Part shown: positions 53,715 to 63,240 of the stretch, in pieces
Numbering within the stretch: the first letter of the stretch is position 1
Layout: each line of letters starts with the position of its first letter
DNA from: Chryseobacterium sp. MEBOG06
Lineage (GTDB): Bacteria; Bacteroidota; Bacteroidia; Flavobacteriales; Weeksellaceae
Direction of reading: 5' to 3'
DNA length: 64,000 nt
Assembly: GCF_021869765.1 (NCBI RefSeq)
Contig: NZ_CP084580.1
Span: 4,464,001 to 4,528,000, forward strand
Notes under the pieces: model-generated
Told to the model about the DNA's origin: nothing
The model's database searches: none
The model's input: only the letters and a program-made list of their open reading frames with translations
Made by a program: the position numbers and the translations under genes

Positions 53715-53731
53715 TATTTTTATAGACTAAA

Positions 53732-53764
53732 AAAAGTCGCCGCAGATTCTCTGCGGCGACTTTT
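53732..53764. terminator. bidirectional terminator
   Basis: AAAAGTCGCCGCAGA-TTC-TCTGCGGCGACTTTT, a perfect 15-bp stem with A and T tails. It ends both the MFS gene and the convergent 53771 gene. Confidence 0.93.
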
Positions 53765-53770
53765 CTATTT

Positions 53771-53986
53771 TTAATGATAAGCCTGCTTAAACTTAGCTAT
53801 TATACCGTCTAGATTGTGACGTTGGACATACACACTTTTTACCTCTTCATACCTTGGCGATTTGTAGAAAACCTCGTGGAAATCCATGCTGCCGTTTCCT
53901 ACTTTTACAACTTTCTGTACTTCGATATTCAACTTTCTTAATTCGTCTTTAAAGACTTTAAATTCATCGTGGATACTACTGCTCAT
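53771..53986 (-). CDS. small conserved hypothetical protein
   Basis: 71 residues, charged, alpha/beta (IHDEFKVFKDELRKLNIEVQ). Convergent with the MFS gene and sharing its terminator, which supports its being real. Function unknown. Confidence 0.6.
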   Translation of the reverse strand: MSSSIHDEFKVFKDELRKLNIEVQKVVKVGNGSMDFHEVFYKSPRYEEVKSVYVQRHNLDGIIAKFKQAYH

Positions 53987-54214
53987 TAATATTTTTTAGT
54001 TTTTTAGTTAAAATTCCAATTTTACCCAATCACCCCATTCAATACCAGGGGTAATGTCTCAAATTCCGATTAAAGTTAGTAAATTTATTGATACGAAGTA
54101 CCACTTTTACAATATATTATTGTTTTTCATGTAAATAGTTAGCTGATTTTATATCATTAGTGCATATTCCGTATTTTTGACCGAATTAAAAATTATAACA
54201 ATACTATACAAACT

Positions 54215-54889
54215 ATGAATATCAAAGCATTTTTCTCTTTTTTCTTTATAGCTCTGCTTAGTCTGGTACAGGCCCAGAAACTGGAATTCAAAGCACCGGA
54301 TTATTCTTTAATTCAAAAAAATATCCAGAATAAAAACTCAGAATTCTATTATCCGGCTCTCTTAAAAAGATTAAAACAGAACGACACACTCCTTACAGGC
54401 AGTCAATACCGCCATCTTTATTTTGGATATACATTTCAAAAAGAATACAGACCCTACAAAACAGGCAGGAAAGCTGAAGAAGTAGCGAAATATTATCGGG
54501 GAGAAGGTATTTCAGAAAAAGACTTATCAAAAGGAATACAGCTTTTCCAGGATGCATTGGATGAAAATCCTCTGGATCTGCGTGCTATGAATTATCTAGC
54601 CTATTTGTACCATCTGACCAATGATGATGATACTGCCAAAAAAATTGCAGGAAGTTTCCATGGGTTATTGGGAGCGATTCTTAGTTCGGGAGATGGACTG
54701 AGGTGCGAAACAGGTTTCCACGTTATTTCCGTCACTGATGAGTATGCACTTTTGAGCAGATTTCAAATGGAAACCAAGTCACAAAGCAATAATGGAAAAT
54801 GCGACTATCAGGAATTTGAAAAAGACAAATATAAGATCCCGGGATTGTATTTTGATGTCAGCAGGTTTTATGGGAAGATATTAGATTAA
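54215..54889 (+). CDS. DUF4919 family protein
   Basis: 224 residues with a signal peptide (AFFSFFFIALLSLVQAQK). PDYSLIQKNIQNKNSEFYYP and LYFGYTFQKEYRPYKTGRKA match DUF4919, and LSSGDGLRCETGFHVISVTD near the end is the conserved part shared with the paralogue at 32252. A TPR-like helix pair sits in the middle. Function unknown. Confidence 0.88.
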   Translation: MNIKAFFSFFFIALLSLVQAQKLEFKAPDYSLIQKNIQNKNSEFYYPALLKRLKQNDTLLTGSQYRHLYFGYTFQKEYRPYKTGRKAEEVAKYYRGEGISEKDLSKGIQLFQDALDENPLDLRAMNYLAYLYHLTNDDDTAKKIAGSFHGLLGAILSSGDGLRCETGFHVISVTDEYALLSRFQMETKSQSNNGKCDYQEFEKDKYKIPGLYFDVSRFYGKILD

Positions 54890-55103
54890 CCAGCCTCAGA
54901 TATTTTTTACCTATTTAGCCAACATTTACTATTTTAAATGAAATAATATCAATTTTATTATCCATAGAACTGTAAGGGTTTTACTTTTCCAATGAGGATA
55001 TGAGAGCAGGAAAATATTTTTTTTAAAAAAATATAAAACTGAGTGTAACATTTTAAAAAGGTTCGTCTCTAAAAGACAAATAAACTTTAAAACCTTAGAA
55101 ATA

Positions 55104-55955
55104 ATGAAAAAATACACATTCCTTCTTATCATCGTTTTATTCTTTCTAGCTGTATGTAATATATTTGGCCAGACAAAAACATATCCTTTTGAAGTAAAGA
55201 AAGCCGGAAAAGGCAGCCAGTCTTTAATTTTTATTCCTGGATTTGCTTCTTCGGGAGAAGTGTGGAGCGAAACCACGGCAAAGTTTGAAAAAAACTTTAC
55301 CTGTTATACTTTAACGATGGCAGGGTTTGCCGGAGTAAAACCAGAGGCCAATGCTACCTTTACAAACTGGGAAAAAGGAATTGCCGCTTATATTAAAGAT
55401 AACAAAATTGAAAAGCCGATACTCATCGGCCACAGTATGGGAGGAGGCCTCGCTCTTGCTATTGCCGCCGACTATCCTGAGCTGATAGGTAAAATTGTTA
55501 TTGTTGATGCACTGCCTTGTCTTGCTGCAATATCTGATCCTAATTTTACATCTAAAGAAAATAATGACTGTACATCTATAACTGGTAAATTGACTGCAAT
55601 GCCGGACGAACAGTTCCGCCAAATGCAGACACAAATGATTCCGCGTCTTCTGGCTGATTCTTCCATGCAGGAAACCGTAATCCGCTGGAGTATGACATCA
55701 GACAGAAATACATTTGCCAAAATGTACTGTGATTTCTCTAATACCGATCTGAGAGAAAAGATAAAAAGCATACAATGTCCCTCTCTTATATTGCTGGAAT
55801 CTTTTTTTGTGAATATGAAACCCGCTATTGAAGCTCAGTACAAAAACTTAAAAAATACCGATATGCAGTATGCTTCAAAAGGATTACACTTCATTATGTA
55901 TGATGATAAAGAATGGTACTCTAACCAGCTCAATAACTTTTTATCCGCGAAATAA
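55104..55955 (+). CDS. secreted alpha/beta hydrolase
   Basis: 283 residues with signal peptide (FLLIIVLFFLAVCNIFGQ). PGFASSGEVW is the oxyanion loop, GHSMGGGLAL holds the catalytic serine and GLHFIMYDDKEW the histidine. Its stop shares a base with the start of a sigma-factor gene (TAATG), an unusual link between a hydrolase and ECF regulation. Substrate unknown. Confidence 0.9.
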   Translation: MKKYTFLLIIVLFFLAVCNIFGQTKTYPFEVKKAGKGSQSLIFIPGFASSGEVWSETTAKFEKNFTCYTLTMAGFAGVKPEANATFTNWEKGIAAYIKDNKIEKPILIGHSMGGGLALAIAADYPELIGKIVIVDALPCLAAISDPNFTSKENNDCTSITGKLTAMPDEQFRQMQTQMIPRLLADSSMQETVIRWSMTSDRNTFAKMYCDFSNTDLREKIKSIQCPSLILLESFFVNMKPAIEAQYKNLKNTDMQYASKGLHFIMYDDKEWYSNQLNNFLSAK

Positions 55956-56425
55956 TGGTTTTTGAGGAGATATACGAAATCTACTGGCAGAAAATATTCC
56001 GCCTGTGTATGGGATACGCCAATGATCCTGACCTGGCAAAGGACCTGGCACAGGAAACCTTTATCATCATATGGCAGCAACTTCCCAAATTCCGAAATGA
56101 ATCCAGTGTGGGAACATGGATTTTCAGAATAGCTTCCAACAACTGCCTCCGGCAGATTGAAAAAGAAAAAAAATTCACCAAAACAGACCTTCCTTTAAAT
56201 CTGGAAGAAAAGAAGCATGAATCTTTAGAACCTCAGATACAATTACTGTATCAGTTTATTTCTGAACTTCCCGAAACGGACAGAATTATCATTTCTCTGG
56301 AACTAGAGGAAGTAAAACAGGCAGAAATAGCTCATATCACAGGGCTTTCTGAGTCTAACATTCGGGTGAAAATTCATAGGATAAAAGAAAAATTAACGCA
56401 AAAGTTTAAAGAAAATGGATCCTAA
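55955..56425 (+). CDS. ECF-type RNA polymerase sigma factor
   Basis: 156 residues. Region 2 (CMGYANDPDLAKDLAQETFI) and region 4 (LELEEVKQAEIAHITGLSES) are both present, as in sigma-70 ECF factors; the -10/-35 recognition helices are intact. It starts by TAATG coupling to the hydrolase and overlaps the following membrane protein by 11 bases, so the latter is the likely anti-sigma factor. Confidence 0.93.
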   Translation: MVFEEIYEIYWQKIFRLCMGYANDPDLAKDLAQETFIIIWQQLPKFRNESSVGTWIFRIASNNCLRQIEKEKKFTKTDLPLNLEEKKHESLEPQIQLLYQFISELPETDRIIISLELEEVKQAEIAHITGLSESNIRVKIHRIKEKLTQKFKENGS

Positions 56426-57005
56426 AATCGATTTCAAAAATATATGGAAACAGCAGACCTCCACCAAGCCTAATCTTGAAGAGCTGCTTGATACGCTGAA
56501 AAAATTTAAAAATGAAAATCTGCGTAAGCTTATCTGTTCTAATCTATCAATGACGGCTACTTCCCTACTTATCATTTTTATATGGTATTATTATCAGCCT
56601 CAGATGATAACCACAAAACTGGGAATTGTACTGGTTATTCTGGCCATGGCTATATTCCTGATCGCTTATAACAGAATGTTTATGACATTTTATACTATTG
56701 ACAATACGCAGTCTAACCATAATTATCTCCAAAATTTATATAGAGTAAAAAGTAAACAAAAATTGATGCAAACCACGATGATGAACTTATATTTCATCAT
56801 GCTGTCTCTGGGAATCTGTCTTTATATGTACGAGTATACCTCACGCATGACCCCTATTTCAGGCATTATAGTCTACGGAATTACCTTATTATGGATTGCA
56901 TTCAACTGGTTTTACCTGCGACCAAGAACAATCAGAAAACAACAGGGAAAACTTGACGGATTAATCAATAAATTTGAAGAAATAAATAATCAATTACAGG
57001 ACTAA
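56415..57005 (+). CDS. membrane protein, probable anti-sigma factor
   Basis: 196 residues: a soluble N-terminus (KIDFKNIWKQQTSTKPNLEE) and four membrane helices. N-terminal cytosolic segment plus membrane domain right after an ECF sigma gene is the usual anti-sigma plan, but no zinc or other standard anti-sigma motif is seen. It ends with TAATG coupling to a methyltransferase. Confidence 0.65.
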   Translation: MDPKIDFKNIWKQQTSTKPNLEELLDTLKKFKNENLRKLICSNLSMTATSLLIIFIWYYYQPQMITTKLGIVLVILAMAIFLIAYNRMFMTFYTIDNTQSNHNYLQNLYRVKSKQKLMQTTMMNLYFIMLSLGICLYMYEYTSRMTPISGIIVYGITLLWIAFNWFYLRPRTIRKQQGKLDGLINKFEEINNQLQD

Positions 57006-57619
57006 TGAATAATTGTGACAATAAAAAACATTGGGAAAAAGTATATGAAACCAAAAATCCTGATCAGGTAAGCTGGACACAGGAAAAACCAAAGACTTCT
57101 CTAGACTTTATCAATTCTCTGGGACTTGGAAAAGAAGCTAAAATTATTGATATCGGAGGCGGAGACAGCAATCTTGTTGATTTTCTTCTTGAAGAAGGAT
57201 ATGAAAATATTACGGTACTGGATATCTCGGCCAAAGCGTTGGAGAAAGCAAAAGAGAGACTGGGAAATGCCGCAGATAAGGTAAAATGGATTGCCACAGA
57301 CATTACGGCATTTGAACCTTTGGAAACGTATAACATCTGGCATGACAGAGCTGCTTTTCATTTTCTGATAACTCCGGAGCAGGTTTCAAAATATATAGAT
57401 ATTGCAGAGAAAAATATAGATGGTTTTATGATTTTGGGAACTTTTTCTAAAAACGGACCTGCCAAATGCAGCGGACTGGATATCCAGCAATATGATGAAG
57501 AATCACTCACTGAAAAATTCGAAGCCGGTTTTGAAAAAATAAAGTGTGTTATTGAAGATCATATCACCCCTTTTGAGACGGTACAGAACTTTGTTTTCTG
57601 CAGTTTCAGAAAGCATTAA
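57005..57619 (+). CDS. class I SAM-dependent methyltransferase
   Basis: 204 residues. IIDIGGGDSNLVDFLLEEG is the SAM-binding motif I, and YENITVLDIS the acidic strand that follows. The family is of the small-molecule type with no visible substrate motif. Translationally coupled to the upstream gene. A terminator follows at 57642. Confidence 0.9.
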   Translation: MNNCDNKKHWEKVYETKNPDQVSWTQEKPKTSLDFINSLGLGKEAKIIDIGGGDSNLVDFLLEEGYENITVLDISAKALEKAKERLGNAADKVKWIATDITAFEPLETYNIWHDRAAFHFLITPEQVSKYIDIAEKNIDGFMILGTFSKNGPAKCSGLDIQQYDEESLTEKFEAGFEKIKCVIEDHITPFETVQNFVFCSFRKH

Positions 57620-57641
57620 TATTTCTGAGATCAGAGTATAA

Positions 57642-57672
57642 TAAAAAAGAGCCTTCAAAGAGACTCTTTTTT
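57642..57672. terminator. bidirectional terminator
   Basis: AAAAAAGAG...CTCTTTTTT with a 13-base loop between the convergent methyltransferase and ABC exporter genes. Confidence 0.75.
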
Positions 57673-57747
57673 ATTATGTATTTAATTTCAGTTTTATTTT
57701 TCTATTGTAAAACAAACCTAAAATAGATTGTAAAAGTTCAATATAGG

Positions 57748-59505
57748 TTATGATTCTTTTTCTTCTTCAATTTCTACTTCGTTACGCAGCTGGGCTTTGT
57801 AAAGAGTAGCATAGTATCCATCTTTATCAAGAAGATCAAGGTGGGTTCCTTCTTCTACAATTTTACCGTGTTCCATCACAATGATCTTATCTGCTTTTTC
57901 AATAGTAGAAAGTCGGTGTGCTATAATAATGGATGTTCTGTTTTTCGTAATTTTTTCTGTAGCTTTCTGAATTAGTTTTTCGCTTTCATGGTCAATTGAA
58001 GATGTTGCCTCATCTAAAATTAAAATTTTAGGATCAGACAGGTACGCTCTAAGGAAAGACAGCAGCTGTCTCTGTCCTAAGGAAATTGAAGATCCTCTTT
58101 CACTTACTACATAATCATATCCGCCGGGAAGCTGCTCAATAAACTGATCCACTTCAATCTCTCTCGCACCCGCTTTTATTTTATCCAGTGTGATGCTGTC
58201 ATCCCCAAAGGCAAGGTTTTCAAAAATACTTCCATGGAAAAGGAAAACATCCTGTAATACAACCCCGATATGACTTCTCAGATTATAAAGTTCATAATCT
58301 TTTAAATTCACATCATCAATGAGAATATTTCCGGAATTGATATCATAAAGTCTTGTAATCAGACTGATAATCGTAGATTTCCCAGCTCCTGTTGCCCCCA
58401 CAATAGCAACAGTCTCCCCAGGGTTTACTTTAAAATCCAGTCCCTTCAATACTTCCTGCTTTTCATCATAAGCAAAATGTACTTTCTGAAATTCTATTTT
58501 ACCAGCAAAGTGATCTTTTTTTACCGTACCGGTATTGGACATTGAGTTATCTTCATCCATTACTCCCAATACTCTTTCTGCTCCCACAATACCTCTCTGG
58601 ATATTATTGAAACGGTCTGCGATCTGCCTTAAAGGACGGATCAGCATTGAAATATACTGAATAAAAGCAATCACCACTCCGGCACTGATCGTGATATATC
58701 CTCCATAAAAAAGAATAAACCCGATAAACAGTGAAGAAATAAGTTCTACAACCGGAAAGAATAATGAGAAAATAAAAACGGTTCTCAATAATGCACTTTT
58801 CAGCGTTATATTAATATCATCAAATCTTTTAAATTCTGCTTCCTGTCTGTTGAAAACCTGAATAATAGACATTCCGGCCAGTCTTTCCTGTACAAATGAA
58901 TTCTGATTGGCAGTCCATGTTCTTTCATCTCCAAAAGCTTTTTTCAGCCTTTTCTGGAAAAATCTTGTGATCACAACCATTAAAGGAAGGATTGCCAGGG
59001 TAATGTAGCTTAAATGTACATTGGTACTGAACATCATGATCAATACAAAAACAATTCTGAGAATATCTCCGAAAACCATCAGGAATCCGTCTGTGTAAAC
59101 GGTAGCAATAGTCTCCACATCACCTACAGCACGGGTAACCAGCTGACCGATCGGCGTTTTATCAAAAAATGAAGTTCTAAAATAAATCAGTTTTGCGTAT
59201 AACCTTTCTCTGATATCACGGATAACGTTCTGCGAAATAAAGTTGGAAAAATAAACCAGAAAAAAGTTAAGAACAGTTTCTGCAAATACCAACCCTACCA
59301 GGATATAAATATGCTTCATCATTAAAGCTTTATCCTGAAGTTTTGTAATATCATTATCCACCACCTGCATCGTCAGGTAAGGTCTGTAGGTAGAAACAAT
59401 AGAAAGTATAATGGAAATTATCAGGGTAAGAATGAACCAAGAACGGAACTTCATTCCGATAAAGAACAGCCTTTTTATAATTTCCCAGGTATCTTGTTTT
59501 TTCAT
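57748..59505 (-). CDS. ABC transporter ATP-binding/permease (exporter)
   Basis: 585 residues, a half-transporter. Six membrane helices fill residues ~20-320; the ATPase has Walker A GATGAGKST, signature ISLGQRQLL and Walker B ILILDEATSSID. The family (MsbA/LmrA-like) exports lipids, drugs or peptides as a dimer. It has no peptidase domain and lies far from the GG-leader genes, so it is not obviously their exporter. Confidence 0.95.
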   Translation of the reverse strand: MKKQDTWEIIKRLFFIGMKFRSWFILTLIISIILSIVSTYRPYLTMQVVDNDITKLQDKALMMKHIYILVGLVFAETVLNFFLVYFSNFISQNVIRDIRERLYAKLIYFRTSFFDKTPIGQLVTRAVGDVETIATVYTDGFLMVFGDILRIVFVLIMMFSTNVHLSYITLAILPLMVVITRFFQKRLKKAFGDERTWTANQNSFVQERLAGMSIIQVFNRQEAEFKRFDDINITLKSALLRTVFIFSLFFPVVELISSLFIGFILFYGGYITISAGVVIAFIQYISMLIRPLRQIADRFNNIQRGIVGAERVLGVMDEDNSMSNTGTVKKDHFAGKIEFQKVHFAYDEKQEVLKGLDFKVNPGETVAIVGATGAGKSTIISLITRLYDINSGNILIDDVNLKDYELYNLRSHIGVVLQDVFLFHGSIFENLAFGDDSITLDKIKAGAREIEVDQFIEQLPGGYDYVVSERGSSISLGQRQLLSFLRAYLSDPKILILDEATSSIDHESEKLIQKATEKITKNRTSIIIAHRLSTIEKADKIIVMEHGKIVEEGTHLDLLDKDGYYATLYKAQLRNEVEIEEEKES

Positions 59506-59926
59506 TGTACGAATAGAAGAAAAGAATTAAAATAAAATTCTATGCAAAAATAAGACTTTCTAACCGTACAGCCTTTAGAACTTTTATAAATCGCAATAGA
59601 AAATTTCTGATAGCGGTTATTTACAGAATGAATATCCTTTCACTGCTTAGATCCTGCTTTCCGGATCATTAAGAGATAAGGAGACTCATTAAGCAGGGTT
59701 TTCTTACCCGCCAATTCTGTAATTATTGAAAAACACCCCTGTTTCAACCCTTCCGGCTTTCCCGATGGGGTGAAACAAACTATCGGGAAGTCCCGGTAAG
59801 TTGTTACAAGGCTGTTTGTAATGATCGGGGAACTCCGGTAGTCTCCTGCAAATTGAGGAGAATCACCGGAAGGCTCAGGTGAGTTATTTTGAGGCCGTTT
59901 GTAATCAAACGACTTCTCTCTACCTG
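59506..59926. other. structured gene-free stretch
   Basis: 420 bases without a gene. CACCCC/GGGGTG (59743/59767) and CCCGAT/ATCGGG pair up; CTCCGGT..TCTCCT with AGGAGA..ACCGG (59832-59870) makes a longer hairpin. Two direct repeats, GGCTGTTTGTAATGA and GGCCGTTTGTAATCA, lie 80 bases apart. A folded RNA or repeat element is likely. Confidence 0.55.
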
Positions 59927-60283
59927 CTAAAGCCTCTGCTCATCTCCCGAAATTGTACCTATCTGCTCGATTTCAATAGACGGCTTCTGTAACTTTTCTT
60001 TTTTATATTTCTTCTCAAGAAGCTGATAAACTCCCAAAACAACTACAATAGAAATAAGCCAGTTCACAAGATTAACTCCGGAAAACCCTGTATAATTTAA
60101 ATTATTTAAGGACTCCGGATCTGTTGAACCTACGTAAAAACAATAGCTGAATATTAAAATAATTTGAGTTCCTAGATAAATTCCTATAGCCAGTATTCCC
60201 AGCTGCCATTTTGTTTTTCCAAATCTTTCAGCTAATTGTGCATAATACCGGTATGCACCGATAAGAATAAAAATTGATAACAT
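59927..60283 (-). CDS. small membrane protein of unknown function
   Basis: 118 residues with about three membrane helices (FILIGAYRYYAQLAERFGKT, LGILAIGIYLGTQIILIFSY, GVNLVNWLISIVVVLGVYQ). The lysine-rich cytosolic tail follows. It lies 31 bases downstream of truA on the same strand and may be cotranscribed. No recognised family. Confidence 0.7.
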   Translation of the reverse strand: MLSIFILIGAYRYYAQLAERFGKTKWQLGILAIGIYLGTQIILIFSYCFYVGSTDPESLNNLNYTGFSGVNLVNWLISIVVVLGVYQLLEKKYKKEKLQKPSIEIEQIGTISGDEQRL

Positions 60284-60314
60284 AGTTATTATGATTTAGT
60301 TTTTTAGTTCTGTT

Positions 60315-61067
60315 TTAAAATTCGTATCCTACATCTACCAGATACAGACCATGCCCCGGAGCTGAGGTTCCTGCAGCGTTACGGTTCTTATTTTCAATCA
60401 CTTTACGTAAATCTTCCGGCTTCAGTTTTCCGGTTCCTATTTCTACCATCGTTCCTACAATGGCACGAACCATATTTCTGAGAAAACGATTGGCCGAAAC
60501 AGTGAACTTCAGTTCCGTTCCGTTCTGCTCCCATTCTGCCTTATATATCTTGCAGATATTGGTTTTATTGTCTGTTTTTAATTTCGCAAAGCTGGTAAAA
60601 TCCTCATATTCAAACAGAATTTCACAGGCTTCATTCATTTTTTCAATATCCAGCGGTCTTTTCCAGTGCTGCCAGGCAGATTCCTGTGTGAACGGATTCT
60701 TAGACAGTGAAATATTGTATTCGTACGTTCTGTAAGTAGCATCAAAACGGGCATGAAAATCATCTTTCACCGGAAAAATTCTTTCAATAGAAATATCTGG
60801 CGGCAGAAAGCTGTTCAGTCTTCGTGGCAGCTGAACATCAAGCTCTTTTTCTGTATCAAAATGAGCAAATATTTTTTTTGCGTGAACGCCGGTATCTGTT
60901 CTTCCGGCACCGGTTGTTTTAATGTCTTCCCGCAAAATGGTAGAAAGAGCTTTTTCCAGCTCTTCCTGTACAGAAATGGCGTCCGGCTGTATCTGGTAGC
61001 CGAAATAATTCTTTCCGTTGTAAGAAAATTCAATAAAGTATCTCAAAGTATAATAATAACTCCACAA
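60315..61067 (-). CDS. truA: tRNA pseudouridine synthase A
   Basis: 250 residues. AGRTDTGVHA carries the catalytic aspartate, and RFLRNMVRAIVGTMVEIG is the other TruA landmark. It makes pseudouridine at positions 38-40 of the tRNA anticodon arm. The start (MWSYYYTLRYFIEFSYNG) may really be a few codons later, near LRYFIEF. Divergent from lpxK. Confidence 0.96.
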   Translation of the reverse strand: MWSYYYTLRYFIEFSYNGKNYFGYQIQPDAISVQEELEKALSTILREDIKTTGAGRTDTGVHAKKIFAHFDTEKELDVQLPRRLNSFLPPDISIERIFPVKDDFHARFDATYRTYEYNISLSKNPFTQESAWQHWKRPLDIEKMNEACEILFEYEDFTSFAKLKTDNKTNICKIYKAEWEQNGTELKFTVSANRFLRNMVRAIVGTMVEIGTGKLKPEDLRKVIENKNRNAAGTSAPGHGLYLVDVGYEF

Positions 61068-61155
61068 AAATACTGTAATTTAACGAAATATTTATTGAAA
61101 AGTCTTTGCGAATGTTGCCTAAAATGCTTCTGAAAATTCCTATTTTTGCAATCGT

Positions 61156-62181
61156 ATGAAAAGATGGTACCTTTATCCTTTTTCCCTCGGTTATCATATG
61201 GTAACGGGTTTCCGGAACACAATGTATGATCTGGGAATTTTTAAGTCGACAAAATTCAAAACACCGATAATCAATGTCGGAAACCTTTCTGTGGGCGGAA
61301 GCGGAAAGTCACCCATGGTGATGTATCTTGCTCAGTTTCTATCCAAACATTACAGAACCGGAGTTTTATCCCGGGGATACGGAAGGCTCACCAAAGGGTA
61401 TGAAGTCACTAATTATGACAGCAACTACAAAATAGTGGGTGATGAAGCGATGCAGCTTTTTGAACGTTTCAAAAACCGTTTTGTCATTGCCGTTTCTGAA
61501 GAACGTGTACCTGGTGCCAAAAAAGTGATTGAAGACATGGATCTTGGGGTTCTGGTATTGGATGATGCCTTTCAGCACAGAGCGATCAAAGCCGGTTTCA
61601 ATATTTTGATGACGGATTTTAATGATCCTTTTTTCAAGGATTATATTCTTCCTGCCGGCGATCTGAGAGAATCCAGAGCTGGATACAAGAGAGCAGACAT
61701 CATCATGGTCAGCAAATGTCCTGATGAACTGACGGAAGAAACCAAAAGGTATTATATCTCCAGAATACGACCTGCCTATGGCCAGAAAGTATTCTTTTCA
61801 TCCATTGGCTATGACGAAAATGTATACGGAAAAGATAAAATACTTCCGGATAACAACCTGAATTATTATGATATTCTGCTGATCACAGGAATTGCCAATC
61901 CTAAACCTCTTCTGGAACATCTGGCAAAATTCTCGCAAAGGGTTAAGCATTTAAAATTCAGGGATCATCATAATTTCACGGATGAGGATATTAAAAAAAT
62001 CCTTGCCGAGTATAAAAAATTAGGGGAATATAAACTGATATTAACCACAGAGAAAGATTATGTACGTCTGAAAACTTTTGACTATCTTAGAGAAATTGTT
62101 TACTACTGGCCTATCAATGTTGTCATTGATAAAAAAGAAGAATTCAATCAAATCATCTTAGACTATGTTAAAAAAAATTAA
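61156..62181 (+). CDS. lpxK: tetraacyldisaccharide 4'-kinase
   Basis: 341 residues. NVGNLSVGGSGKSPM is the modified P-loop, and VLDDAFQHRAI another LpxK block. It phosphorylates the 4' position of the lipid A precursor at the inner membrane. Overlaps the next gene by 17 bases. Confidence 0.95.
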   Translation: MKRWYLYPFSLGYHMVTGFRNTMYDLGIFKSTKFKTPIINVGNLSVGGSGKSPMVMYLAQFLSKHYRTGVLSRGYGRLTKGYEVTNYDSNYKIVGDEAMQLFERFKNRFVIAVSEERVPGAKKVIEDMDLGVLVLDDAFQHRAIKAGFNILMTDFNDPFFKDYILPAGDLRESRAGYKRADIIMVSKCPDELTEETKRYYISRIRPAYGQKVFFSSIGYDENVYGKDKILPDNNLNYYDILLITGIANPKPLLEHLAKFSQRVKHLKFRDHHNFTDEDIKKILAEYKKLGEYKLILTTEKDYVRLKTFDYLREIVYYWPINVVIDKKEEFNQIILDYVKKN

Positions 62182-62980
62182 AGAGACCGCTGATTTTATA
62201 GAAAAAATTATTCAGGAAACTCCTGATTTTGCTGTCGTTTTAGGATCCGGACTGGGAAAATTGCAGAATGAGGTAGAGCCGATCCATGTTTTAGAGTACA
62301 AAAACATCCCTCATTTTCCACAGACTACCGTTGCAGGACATACCGGAAAACTGATCTATGGACTACTGGAAGGTAAAAAAGTGCTGATGATGAGTGGGCG
62401 TTTTCATTATTATGAAGGCCACACAATGGAAACGGTCACTTTTCCTGTCAGAGTTTTTCATTTACTTGGAATTAAAAATCTTATCCTTTCCAACGCCTGC
62501 GGTGGAGTAAACCAGGCCTACAGTGTTGCTGATATTGTAATCGTAAAGGATCACATCAACATGATGCCGGAACATCCGCTTCGTGGAAAAAATATTGATG
62601 AACTTGGACCACGTTTTGTGGATATGAGTGAACCTTACAACAAGAAAATGATCAGTGCCGCTGAACAGGTTGCTTCAGACAACAATATTAAAATCCATCA
62701 GGGGGTATATGTTGCCCTTCAGGGTCCAACTTTTGAAACTCCGGCTGAATATGGTATGATCAAAGCTATTGGTGGAGATATGGTAGGAATGAGCACCGTT
62801 CCCGAAGTTATTGTCGCCAAACATATGGGAATGGAGGTATTCTGCATGTCTGTTATTACAGATCTTGGTGGACCTGATATTGCTTTTGCTGTTTCTCACG
62901 AAGAAGTTTTAAACGCTGCCAATAAAGCAATGCCCAATGTAATTACTGTTGTAAAAGGTCTGATTAAAAATTATCAATAA
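62165..62980 (+). CDS. purine-nucleoside phosphorylase (trimeric PNP)
   Basis: 271 residues. VLGSGLGKL, VAGHTGKLIYG, LSNACGGVNQ and GPTFETPAEYGMI are the classic PNP phosphate- and base-binding motifs; MSTVPEVIVAKHMGMEV is the PNP/MTAP signature. It splits purine nucleosides with phosphate for salvage. Translationally linked to lpxK. Confidence 0.95.
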   Translation: MLKKIKETADFIEKIIQETPDFAVVLGSGLGKLQNEVEPIHVLEYKNIPHFPQTTVAGHTGKLIYGLLEGKKVLMMSGRFHYYEGHTMETVTFPVRVFHLLGIKNLILSNACGGVNQAYSVADIVIVKDHINMMPEHPLRGKNIDELGPRFVDMSEPYNKKMISAAEQVASDNNIKIHQGVYVALQGPTFETPAEYGMIKAIGGDMVGMSTVPEVIVAKHMGMEVFCMSVITDLGGPDIAFAVSHEEVLNAANKAMPNVITVVKGLIKNYQ

Positions 62981-63240
62981 CCTTTATTCTCTACAAAAAC
63001 AGAATACCTAAGACATTGTAAATCTTAACATTGACATCAAAAAACCTTCTGAAAACTTCTCATTTCAAAGACTTTTGAGCTAACCAACTGAGAATTCCCA
63101 TCCTTTATTCAAAAATTTTTGACGGGGTGATTTAGATATTCTCAAGAATTACAAAACCCATAGAATTTTTCAATTGATTCATTTTCTTCCTCTCCAATTC
63201 CGATTCATTGTTTAGATTTGTACAAATGAAATTGTACGAA

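Noticed and set aside
57748..59505. ABC exporter as the transporter for the GG-leader peptides
   Set aside because: It has no N-terminal peptidase domain and is more than 40 kb from the peptide genes.
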